From JAIRTY01 sp050257395 (GTDB taxonomy: Bacteria > Actinomycetota > Actinomycetes > Streptosporangiales > Streptosporangiaceae), in NCBI GenBank assembly GCA_050257395.1, contig JBLMWU010000161.1:1-64000 (forward strand): a stretch of DNA of 64,000 bases, written 5' to 3'. Shown one piece after another: positions 25,138 through 32,587 of this stretch. The notes under the pieces are model-generated. The model had not been told where the DNA came from and did no database searches. It worked only from the letters and a program-made list of their open reading frames with translations. The position numbers and the translations under genes are program-made. Position 1 is the first letter of the stretch, and the number at the start of each line of letters is the position of its first letter.

Positions 25138-26220
25138 CTAGAAGACCGGGATGATGTCGTCCGGGTTGATGTCCGCGGACACGTCCACCCCGTCGATGTC
25201 GAGTTCCGGGATGGCGGGGAACTCGATGCCCCAGCGGGTCACGATGGCCCGCACCCGGGCCATGGCCACCCGCCAGTTCTCCGCCTGTTCCTCGAACGAG
25301 AGCACCCCGAGCCCGCCGTCGCGGGCGTGCCGCATCAGCACCCGGTGGTTGGCCAGGAAGTAGGGCGGCAGTTCCCAGAAGCCCTCCGGCGGCTCCCACA
25401 GGATCATGGACAGGAACACGAACCCGGCCCGCAGCTGCCGGGTGATCAGGGACTTGACGTCCTCGGTGAGGCCGGGCCACTCCTTGTCCAGGATCGTCAT
25501 GCAGATCTGCAGGTGGCGCGACTCGTCCCGGCCGATCCGGTGGAACATCTCCGAGAACACCGGGTGGCTGGTCCCGGAGGCCATCCCGCGGAACAGGGTG
25601 GACGCGGCCATCTCCCCCATCATGAAGCTGGTGAACAGCACCGCCAGCGAGTACTTGCCGACGGCCTTGCTGTAGCCGTTCCAGTAGCGGCCGCCGTTGT
25701 GGTAGAGCCAGCCGATGTTGTTGTGCGCGGCCCGCTCCAGCGGGGTGGACGGCGACCAGTCCAGCGGCCCGCCGGGCCACAGCCGGGCGATCGTGCGCTG
25801 GCAGCACTCCTCGTGGTTCATCTCGTCGCGGGTGATCGAGAAGAAGCACTTGCGGACCGGATCCTCCTCGTGCTGCTCGAACGCGTGGATGGTGGCGCGC
25901 GCGAACACCGCCGGGCCGGATGCGTCGAAGTTGGCCAGCACCGCGAACCAGTACATGATGCCGAGCCGCTGCTCGGGGGTGAAGTCCTCCGCGCGCAGGC
26001 CGTCCCAGGGCAGGCTGGCCGGGTTCCAGGCGGCGGTCTTGGACTTCTCGTAGATCGCGGCGAGCTTGTCCGTCTCCACCCGCCACTCCATCGGGTAGAT
26101 GTTCGGCTGCGGGATCCCGGGGGCAGGCCAGAAGCCGCCATCGGGGACGACCAGCCCGGGCTCGTGATCCGCCACGCTGACACCCCATTCCGTCCCGCTG
26201 TGCTGCGCTTCCCCCAGCAT
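25138..26220 (-). CDS. Ferritin-like di-iron protein, possible N-oxygenase or oxidase
   Basis: About 360 residues, predicted all-helical. Carboxylate/His di-iron motifs are present: FEQHEEDPVRKCFFSITRDEMNHEE and, about 85 residues later, HRIGRDESRHLQ, with further Glu in FMMGEMAAS. The EXXH pairs (EMNH-EE, DESRH) match the ferritin-like superfamily to which AurF-type N-oxygenases and R2 subunits belong, but the family cannot be fixed by eye. It is co-directional with, and 20 bp upstream of, the two-domain hypothetical protein. ATG at 26220 is provisional; a downstream GTG is possible. Cofactor and substrate are not known. Confidence 0.6.
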   Translation of the reverse strand: MLGEAQHSGTEWGVSVADHEPGLVVPDGGFWPAPGIPQPNIYPMEWRVETDKLAAIYEKSKTAAWNPASLPWDGLRAEDFTPEQRLGIMYWFAVLANFDASGPAVFARATIHAFEQHEEDPVRKCFFSITRDEMNHEECCQRTIARLWPGGPLDWSPSTPLERAAHNNIGWLYHNGGRYWNGYSKAVGKYSLAVLFTSFMMGEMAASTLFRGMASGTSHPVFSEMFHRIGRDESRHLQICMTILDKEWPGLTEDVKSLITRQLRAGFVFLSMILWEPPEGFWELPPYFLANHRVLMRHARDGGLGVLSFEEQAENWRVAMARVRAIVTRWGIEFPAIPELDIDGVDVSADINPDDIIPVF

Positions 26221-26329
26221 GCCATGCACGACTGTTACACGGTAGAGCAAAATCGCCGATCTGGCGTCACACCGGCGCGCTTCACCAGGCCCGTACCGGA
26301 TAGGCCCCGGTCAGGGCCGCGGGAACCGC

Positions 26330-26570
26330 GATAGAGTACGGCCTGTCCCGGTCCGCCCGGGATGACACTGACCCAGCGAAGCCGGTGAGATCCCGGCGCT
26401 GTCCCGCAACGGTGATGCCCCGCCTGGCCCCGGCCCGGCAGGCGGCGAGCCCGGACGCCTGGCCGGTGCCGACGTGCTGTCCTCGGAGGAAGGGCGGTTC
26501 GTTTCGATGCCTCCCGGGCGTCGCAGCGGGCGCACTTCGTCCTCCACGACCTCCCGGAGGATGATCGACC
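26330..26570 (+). promoter_or_regulatory. Cobalamin riboswitch and expression platform
   Basis: The aptamer core GCCGGTGAGATCCCGGCGC, then TGTCCCGCAACGGTGA (26381-26415), fits the B12-element consensus, and GAGCCCGGACGCCTGGCC (26447-26464) matches its second conserved box. The stretch 26541-26560 can fold CCTCC against GGAGG, and CCTCCCGGAGG is a perfect palindrome over the Shine-Dalgarno of the next gene. A translational OFF switch is therefore likely. Left edge is approximate. Confidence 0.85.
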
Positions 26571-27512
26571 ATGCGGGCTCTCCCCCGCCGGCTGCCGGCG
26601 CTCGCCGCCGCTGCCGCCCTCGCCATCACACTCGCCGCCTGCGGCTCGCAGGCAGACACCACCGCGCAGGCGGGCGCTGCCGCCGCCTTCCCGGTCACCC
26701 TCACCACCGCGAACGGCCCGGTTACGGTCAAAGCGCGGCCGCACGCCATCATCTCGCTGTCGCCCGCGGTGACCGAGATGCTCTACGCGATCGGCGCGGG
26801 CAGCCAGGTCAAGGCCGTCGACGCCGATTCGAACTTCCCGGCGCAGGCACCCCGGAGCAAGCTGTCCGGCCTGCAGCCGAACATCGAGGCGATCGTGGCC
26901 GGCAAGCCGGACCTGGTGGTCGTCTCCTACGGCGCGCCCGCGCTGGCCAAGCGGCTGGCCCCGTTCTCCATCCCGGTGCTGGACCTGCCCGCCCCGGCTG
27001 ACCTCAGCGGCGTGTACAGCGAGTTCACCGCGCTCGGCAAGGCCACCGGGCATCCGGCCGCCGCGCAGCGTGAGAACGCGTCGCTGCGGGCACAGCTCAC
27101 GAAGATCGCCGCCTCGGTGCCGCACCCGGCCAGCCCGGTCACCTATTACTACGAGCTGGACAACACCTACTACTCGCTGACCTCCTCGACCTTCGTCGGC
27201 AAGCTGCTGGCCATGCTCGGCATGAAGAGCATCGCCGACACCGCCTCCGGCGCCGCGGCCGCGGGCGGCTACCCGCAGCTGTCTGCGGAGTACGTGCTCA
27301 AGGCCCATCCGGACTACGTCATCCTGGCCGACACCGTCTGCTGTCACCAGGACGCGGCGACCGTGGCCGCCAGGCCCGGCTGGCCGGCCCTGACCGCGGT
27401 GAAGAACAAGCACATCATCGCGCTCAACGACGACGTCGCCTCCCGGTGGGGCCCGCGCATCGTGACCCTGCTGCAGACGGTGGCGGCCGCGCTCAAGAGC
27501 GGGGGGCGGTGA
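26571..27512 (+). CDS. btuF: BtuF-like cobalamin-binding lipoprotein of an ABC importer
   Basis: Extracytoplasmic binding protein, 313 residues. A lipobox LAAC places the lipidated Cys at residue 24 (ITLAACGS). The periplasmic-binding domain reads RPHAIISLSPAVTEMLYAIGAGSQVKAVD and PDLVVVSY, and ends ALNDDVASRWGPRIV, which fits the Fe(III)-siderophore/B12 class. The cobalamin riboswitch just upstream and coupled btuC and btuD genes favour vitamin B12 as ligand; a corrinoid precursor cannot be excluded. Translation starts at ATG 26571, eight bases after GGAGG. Its stop overlaps the permease gene by 4 bp. Confidence 0.88.
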   Translation: MRALPRRLPALAAAAALAITLAACGSQADTTAQAGAAAAFPVTLTTANGPVTVKARPHAIISLSPAVTEMLYAIGAGSQVKAVDADSNFPAQAPRSKLSGLQPNIEAIVAGKPDLVVVSYGAPALAKRLAPFSIPVLDLPAPADLSGVYSEFTALGKATGHPAAAQRENASLRAQLTKIAASVPHPASPVTYYYELDNTYYSLTSSTFVGKLLAMLGMKSIADTASGAAAAGGYPQLSAEYVLKAHPDYVILADTVCCHQDAATVAARPGWPALTAVKNKHIIALNDDVASRWGPRIVTLLQTVAAALKSGGR

Positions 27513-28699
27513 CGGCGGTCCCGCCCCGGGCCACGCCGCCCACGCCGCCCGCCCCGGGCACGCCGCCGCGGGGCACGCCGGCCGCGGGCACGCCGCCCGC
27601 GCCGGCGTCCGCCGCCGTGCCCTGGTCCCGCCCGCCCGGGACCGGGGCGGGCGGCCAGGGCCGGCGCCCGCGCCCGGGCCGGGCCGTCACCGTGGCCGCG
27701 GCGGTGCTGCTGGCAGCCATGCTCGCCGGAGTGTCGGTGGGGCCGGCCGGCCTGTCCCTGCCGGCCGTCATCGGGGCCCTGCTGGCCCGGCTGCCGTGGC
27801 ATCCGCACACCGGCGTCCCCGGCGTCGACGTGGTCATCATCTGGCAGGTGCGGCTGCCCCGGGTGGTGCTGGGCGCCCTGGTCGGCGCCATGCTGTCCGG
27901 CTGCGGCGCCGCCTACCAGGGCGTGTTCCGCAACCCGCTGGTGGACCCGTACCTGCTCGGGGCGGCAGCGGGCGGCGGCCTGGGCGCCACCGTGGTCATC
28001 GTCACCGGCGCCCCGCCGGCCCTGCTCCCGCCCGCGGCGTTCGCGGGTGCCGTGGCCGCGGTGGCCATCACCTACGTGCTCGGCAGCAGCGCGGGCCGCC
28101 GGGACGGGGCCCGCACGGGCGGCAGCGGCGCGGCCGTGGTGCTGGCCGGGGTCGCGGTCACCGCCCTGCTCACCGCGGTCCAGACCTACCTGCAGCAGCA
28201 GCATTCCCAGCAGCTGCAGCAGATCTACGGCTTCATCCTGGGCGGGCTGTCGCTGTCGTCCTGGTCCAGCGTGCTGCTGATCCTGCCGTACGTGGCCGTG
28301 TCCGCGGTCGTGCTGCTGGCCCACCGGCGGCTGCTCGACGTGCTGCGGGTCGGCGAGGCCGAAGCGGCCAGCCTCGGCGTGGACGTCACCCGGCTGCGGC
28401 TGCTGGTGGTCGCGGGGGCGACGCTGGGGACCGCCGCCGCGGTCGCGGTCAGCGGCCTGATCGGGTTCGTCGGCATCATCGTGCCGCACACGGTGCGGCT
28501 CACCGCCGGGGCGAGCTACCGGGTCGTGCTGCCCGTGTCGATGATCGGCGGCGGCGCGTTCATGGTGCTGGCCGACATCGCGGCGCGGACCGTCCAGGCC
28601 CCGGCCGAGGTCCCGATCGGCGTGATCACCGCCGCCGCCGGCGCGCCGTTCTTCCTGTTCGTGCTCCGCTCCCGCCGCGCCAGCCGGGAACTCGCATGA
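27509..28699 (+). CDS. btuC: BtuC-like ABC permease
   Basis: FecCD/BtuC-type permease of 396 residues with about nine to ten transmembrane helices. The conserved signature GFVGIIVPHTVRLTAG lies near residue 320, and ALVGAMLSGCGAAYQGVFRNPLVDP is an early hallmark. The first 65 residues form a cytoplasmic Pro/Gly/Thr-rich tail with a repeated GTPP motif (PGTPPRGTPAAGTPPAPA), which is unusual for the family. Start GTG overlaps the btuF stop. It should form the channel for the substrate delivered by BtuF. Confidence 0.9.
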   Translation: MTAVPPRATPPTPPAPGTPPRGTPAAGTPPAPASAAVPWSRPPGTGAGGQGRRPRPGRAVTVAAAVLLAAMLAGVSVGPAGLSLPAVIGALLARLPWHPHTGVPGVDVVIIWQVRLPRVVLGALVGAMLSGCGAAYQGVFRNPLVDPYLLGAAAGGGLGATVVIVTGAPPALLPPAAFAGAVAAVAITYVLGSSAGRRDGARTGGSGAAVVLAGVAVTALLTAVQTYLQQQHSQQLQQIYGFILGGLSLSSWSSVLLILPYVAVSAVVLLAHRRLLDVLRVGEAEAASLGVDVTRLRLLVVAGATLGTAAAVAVSGLIGFVGIIVPHTVRLTAGASYRVVLPVSMIGGGAFMVLADIAARTVQAPAEVPIGVITAAAGAPFFLFVLRSRRASRELA

Positions 28700-29487
28700 T
28701 CACGATGGCGGGCGTGGGCGTCCGGTATGGCAAGGCCTGCGCGCTGGTGCAGGTCAGCGAGCAGGTGCCCGCCGGGGAATGGCTTGGCGTCATCGGCCCG
28801 AACGGGGCGGGCAAGTCCACCCTGCTGCGCTGCGTGGCGGGCCTGCTGCGGCACGAGGGCACCATCAGCGTGGCCGGGGGCCAGGTCACCCGGCTGCCGC
28901 GGCGGCGGCTCGCCCGGCTGATCGCCTTCGTGCCGCAGGCACCGGTGCTGCCCCCGGAGATGACCGTGGCCGGTTACGTGCTGCTCGGCCGCACCCCGCA
29001 CATCGGCTACCTGCGCACCGAGACCGCGGCTGACCGGCGGGTGTGTGACGAGCTGCTGGGGCGGATGGCGCTGGCGGGCATGGCGGGCCGGGCGCTGGCC
29101 ACCCTGTCCGGCGGCGAGCTGCAGCGGCTGGTGCTGGCCCGGGCGCTGGCCCAGGAGGCACCGGTGCTGCTGCTCGACGAGCCGACCAGCGCGCTGGACC
29201 TCGGGCGGCGGGTGGACGCCCTGGAGCTCATCGACGAGCTGCGCCGCGAGCGCTCGCTGACGGTGCTGTCCGCGGTGCACGACCTGACGCTGGCGGGCCA
29301 GTTCGCTGACCGGCTGCTGCTGCTGTCCGGCGGGCGGGTGGCGGCGGCCGGGCCGCCCGCCGCGGTGCTCAGCGAGGAGGTGCTGGCCCCGCATTTCGGC
29401 GCCGGGGTGCAGGTGCTGACCGGGCCCGGCGGCGAGCGGATCGTGATCTCCACCCGGGCGGTCAGACACCCAGCCCGCGGCCGATGA
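28696..29487 (+). CDS. btuD: BtuD-like ABC ATPase
   Basis: ATPase of 263 residues powering the B12 importer. Walker A GPNGAGKS is at about 34-41, signature LSGGE around 137, Walker B LLLLDEPTSALD and H-loop His in AVHDLTLA are all intact. It starts at ATG 28696, overlapping the btuC stop. The last 26 bp overlap the 3' end of the convergent acyl-CoA dehydrogenase gene. With btuF and btuC it forms a complete riboswitch-controlled importer. Confidence 0.92.
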   Translation: MITMAGVGVRYGKACALVQVSEQVPAGEWLGVIGPNGAGKSTLLRCVAGLLRHEGTISVAGGQVTRLPRRRLARLIAFVPQAPVLPPEMTVAGYVLLGRTPHIGYLRTETAADRRVCDELLGRMALAGMAGRALATLSGGELQRLVLARALAQEAPVLLLDEPTSALDLGRRVDALELIDELRRERSLTVLSAVHDLTLAGQFADRLLLLSGGRVAAAGPPAAVLSEEVLAPHFGAGVQVLTGPGGERIVISTRAVRHPARGR

Positions 29488-30604
29488 TCTCCTTCATGAT
29501 CTCGGTGGTGCCGCCGAAGATGGTCTGCACCCGGCTGTCGAGGTAGGCCCGGGCGATCGGGTACTCCAGCATGTAGCCGTAGCCGCCGTGCAGCTGGACG
29601 CACCGGTCCACCACCCGGTTGCACAGCTCGGTGTCCCACCACTTCAGCATCGAGGCGTCCTCGTTGCCGAGGGTGCCGTTGACGTGCTCCATGATGGCCC
29701 GGTCGGTGAACGCGCGGGCCACCGCCAGCTCGGTGGCCATCTCCGCGAGCACGAACCGGTTGTGCTGGAACTTGCCGATCGGCCGCCCGAACGCCTGCCG
29801 CTCCTTGCAGTAGGCGAGGGTCTGCGCGAACGCCGCCTCCGCGCCTGCCAGCGCCGTCGCGCCGATGGCGACCCGCTCGCGGGGCAGGTTCTGCATGAGC
29901 GAGACGAAGCCGCTGCCCTCCTCGCCGAGCAGGTTGGCCGCGGGCACCCGGACGTCGCTGAAGGACAGCTCGGAGGTGTCCTGGGCGTGCATGCCGACCT
30001 TCTCCAGATTCCGCCCCCGCTCGAAGCCGGGCATGCCGCGCTCGACGGCCAGCAGGCTGATGCCCCGGTAGCCCGCCTCGGCATCGGTCCGGGCGACGAC
30101 GATGACCAAGTCGGCGAGCTGGCCGTTGGAGATGAAGGTCTTGCTGCCGTTGAGCAGGTAGCCGTCGCCGTCACGGACCGCGGTGGTGCGGATGCCCTGC
30201 AGGTCGCTGCCCGCGCCCGGCTCGGACATGGCGATCGCGGTGATGATCTCGCCCGAGCAGTACCCGGGCAGCCAGCGTTCGGCCTGCTCAGGGGTGCACA
30301 GCCGGGCGAGGTACTGGCCGTTGATGTCGTTGTGCACGGCGAACCCGGGCCCGTTGATCCCGGCCGCGGCCAGCTCCTCGTTCAGGATCAGGTAGTAGCG
30401 GTAGTCCGGGTTGCCGCCGCCGCCGTACTTCTCGTCGATGTCGATGCCGAGCAGCCCGGCGCGGCCAGCGGCCAGCCAGACGTCGCGGGAGACCACGCCG
30501 TCCCGTTCCCACTGGGCGTGGTAGGGGGTGATCTCGCGGGCGATGAAGGCCCGGACCATCTCCCGGAAGGCCTCGTGGTCGGGGGTGAAGATGTCACGCT
30601 GCAT
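29462..30604 (-). CDS. Acyl-CoA dehydrogenase
   Basis: FAD-dependent enzyme of 380 residues. The first ACAD signature is AMSEPGAGSDLQGIRT near residue 130, and the C-terminus carries QLHGGYGYMLEYPIARAYLDSRVQTIFGGTTEIMKEIIGR, the second signature (QIFGGTTEIM class). The catalytic Glu should lie in the YPIARAYLDSR/GGYGY region, as in short- and medium-chain members; exact chain length or branch specificity is unknown. It is transcribed alone, facing btuD, and is not obviously linked to B12 uptake. Confidence 0.93.
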   Translation of the reverse strand: MQRDIFTPDHEAFREMVRAFIAREITPYHAQWERDGVVSRDVWLAAGRAGLLGIDIDEKYGGGGNPDYRYYLILNEELAAAGINGPGFAVHNDINGQYLARLCTPEQAERWLPGYCSGEIITAIAMSEPGAGSDLQGIRTTAVRDGDGYLLNGSKTFISNGQLADLVIVVARTDAEAGYRGISLLAVERGMPGFERGRNLEKVGMHAQDTSELSFSDVRVPAANLLGEEGSGFVSLMQNLPRERVAIGATALAGAEAAFAQTLAYCKERQAFGRPIGKFQHNRFVLAEMATELAVARAFTDRAIMEHVNGTLGNEDASMLKWWDTELCNRVVDRCVQLHGGYGYMLEYPIARAYLDSRVQTIFGGTTEIMKEIIGRGLGV

Positions 30605-30699
30605 GGCGGGCGCCCTCCTGCGTTACCGGTCGGTAGGACGGTAGCATTCCGCGACTTCCTGCTGGCGGTCATGGATGGGCAACTACGTACCTCCTGTTA

Positions 30700-30716
30700 T
30701 TGCAAACTATTTGCAG
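30700..30716. promoter_or_regulatory. Nur-type box upstream of the Ni/Co permease
   Basis: TTGCAA-ACTAT-TTGCAG matches the Nur (nickel uptake regulator, Fur family) operator TTGCAA-N5-TTGCAA with one mismatch. It lies 40-57 bp before the permease start, in an AT-rich patch suited to a promoter. Confidence 0.7.
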
Positions 30717-30756
30717 TATCCGTAGAGTGATCTCGTCCGGACCGGCAGGAGGATGC

Positions 30757-31863
30757 GTGCTGATGGCCTCGCCCCGCGGCCGTGCCGCGCGGATCGCCGC
30801 CGCACTGACCCCTGCCGAGTGGGGCCGGGCGGGCGGCATGACCGCGACGGTGCTGGGCCTGCACGCGCTGGGCTGGGGCATGCTGGCGGCCGCCACGGCC
30901 GGGCACCATCAGGTCAGCCGGGCCGGGATCTTCGGCGTCGGCACCGGCGTCCTGGCCTACACCCTCGGCATGCGGCACGCGTTCGACGCCGACCACATCG
31001 CGGCCATCGACAACACCACCCGCAAGCTGGTGGGCGAAGGCAGGCGGCCGCTGTCAACGGGCTTCTGGTTCTCCCTCGGCCACTCCTCGGTGGTCTTCAT
31101 CCTCACGGTCCTGGTGGGCCTGGGCATCCGCGGCCTCGGCCAGCAGGTCAGCAACAGCCACTCGGCGCTGCAGCACACCACCGACCTGGTAGGCACCCTG
31201 ATCTCCGGCGTGTTCCTGCTGCTGATCGCGGCGGTCAACATCGCCGCGCTGGCCGGGATCGCCCGGGTGTTCCGGCGGCTGCGCGCGGGCGATTTCAGCG
31301 ACACCGAGCTCGAGGAGCACCTGGCCAGGCGCGGGCTGCTGATGCGCGTCCTCGGCCCGCTCGCCCGGCGGGTGGACACGCCCTGGAAGATGTACCCGGT
31401 CGGGTTCCTGTTCGGGCTCGGCTTCGACACCGCCACCGAGGTGGCGATGCTGGTGCTGGCGGGCACGGCGATCGCCAGCGGGCTGCCGTTCTACGCGATC
31501 CTGTCGCTGCCGGTGCTGTTCGCCGCCGGCATGAGCCTGTTCGACACCGCGGACGGGTGCTTCATGAACTTCGCCTACGACTGGGCGTTCGCCCAGCCGG
31601 TCCGCAAGGTCTACTACAACCTCACCATCACCGGCCTGTCGGTGTTCGTGGCGGTCTTCGTCGGGGCGACCGAGCTGCTGGGGCTGGTGGCCCGGGACAG
31701 CGGGCTGGGCGGCCCGTTCTGGTCGTTCGCCCAGGGGTTCAACATCAACACGGCGGGTTTCGTGATCGCCGGCGTGTTCGTGGTGACCTGGGCGGCCGCC
31801 CTCGCGATCTGGCACTTCGGCCGGATCGAGCAGAAGTGGCGGACCGCCCCGGACAGCGACTGA
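30757..31863 (+). CDS. NiCoT-family nickel/cobalt permease
   Basis: Integral membrane importer of 368 residues with about eight helices. The family signature is RHAFDADHIAAIDN (HX4DH) near residue 70; LGFDTATEV and FAAGMSLFDTADGCFMNFAY are the other conserved loops. NiCoT proteins take up Ni(II), Co(II) or both; the Nur box points to nickel, the B12 operon nearby to cobalt. GTG at 30757 lies four bases after AGGAGG, and ATG at 30763 is the alternative. It diverges from the acyl-CoA dehydrogenase and is followed by a small gap to a terminator of the opposite gene. Confidence 0.88.
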   Translation: MLMASPRGRAARIAAALTPAEWGRAGGMTATVLGLHALGWGMLAAATAGHHQVSRAGIFGVGTGVLAYTLGMRHAFDADHIAAIDNTTRKLVGEGRRPLSTGFWFSLGHSSVVFILTVLVGLGIRGLGQQVSNSHSALQHTTDLVGTLISGVFLLLIAAVNIAALAGIARVFRRLRAGDFSDTELEEHLARRGLLMRVLGPLARRVDTPWKMYPVGFLFGLGFDTATEVAMLVLAGTAIASGLPFYAILSLPVLFAAGMSLFDTADGCFMNFAYDWAFAQPVRKVYYNLTITGLSVFVAVFVGATELLGLVARDSGLGGPFWSFAQGFNINTAGFVIAGVFVVTWAAALAIWHFGRIEQKWRTAPDSD

Positions 31864-31904
31864 CGGTGCGCGGCACGGACGCCACCGGGCCCTCGTTCAG
31901 GCAC

Positions 31905-31927
31905 AAAAAAAACCGCCCGTCAGGCGG
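31905..31927 (-). terminator. Rho-independent terminator of the HNH gene, overlapping its stop codon
   Basis: Stem CCGCC (31913-31917)/GGCGG (31923-31927), followed in the leftward direction by eight T residues (31905-31912). The gene's TGA is in the hairpin. Confidence 0.75.
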
Positions 31928-32429
31928 CACTCTCCGACAGGTAGGCAGCCCATTGCGGGTCGCCGTCAAACGCCGCCCCGATCAATCGCCAGTGCGCGCC
32001 CCTGGGCACCACCGGTACGCACCGCATCGTCCAGCCCAGCTCGTCCACCAGCCGGTCGGCCTTGCGGTGGTTGCACCGCATGCAGGAGGCCACGCAGTTC
32101 TCCCAGGAATGGGCGCCGCCGCGGCTGCGCGGGATCACGTGGTCGATGGTCTCGGCCTTGAGGCCGCAGTAGGCGCACTGGTAGTTGTCCCGCCGCATCA
32201 GCGCGCCGCGGGTCAGCGGGACCCGGCTGCGGTAGGGCACCCGGATGTAGCGGCGCAGCCGGATGACGGACGGCGCGGTCAGCGCGACCGAGGTGGACCG
32301 CAGCACGGCGCCGCCGGTGTCGTGGTGCACGATCTCGGCCTTCTCCCCGAGGACCAGGCACACCGCACGCCGCATGGCGACCGTCGTGAGCGGCTCATAC
32401 GTCACGTTCAGGAGCAATACTCTCCGCAC
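31920..32429 (-). CDS. HNH endonuclease family protein
   Basis: 169 residues. An HNH/zinc fold is at about 75-130: CAYCG and CMRC supply four cysteines, and AETIDHVIPRSRGGAHSWENCVASC is the beta-beta-alpha metal core with DH and N. The N-terminal region MRRVLLLNVTYEPLTTV is conserved in the actinobacterial housekeeping-like HNH family (often annotated 5-methylcytosine or general HNH endonuclease). No partner methylase is adjacent, so it is not an obvious restriction system. GTG start follows AGGAGG. The stop sits inside the terminator hairpin. Confidence 0.85.
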   Translation of the reverse strand: MRRVLLLNVTYEPLTTVAMRRAVCLVLGEKAEIVHHDTGGAVLRSTSVALTAPSVIRLRRYIRVPYRSRVPLTRGALMRRDNYQCAYCGLKAETIDHVIPRSRGGAHSWENCVASCMRCNHRKADRLVDELGWTMRCVPVVPRGAHWRLIGAAFDGDPQWAAYLSESAA

Positions 32430-32587
32430 GCCCGCCTCCTGCCTGGTGTGCTGTGCCCTCCACAGCCTAACGGTCAGGACCCGCGCAGCCCTAGTACCGT
32501 CACATGAACGCAGTCCCGCCAGCCCCAGCAGGCGATCCGGGGGCCCGGCGGGGCGCGCCCGGGTGCCCCGGCCCGTACAGTGCGATC

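Noticed and set aside
31905..32429. HNH gene as part of a restriction-modification or phage-defence system
   Set aside because: No methylase, helicase or other defence genes nearby; it resembles the common solitary actinobacterial HNH protein.
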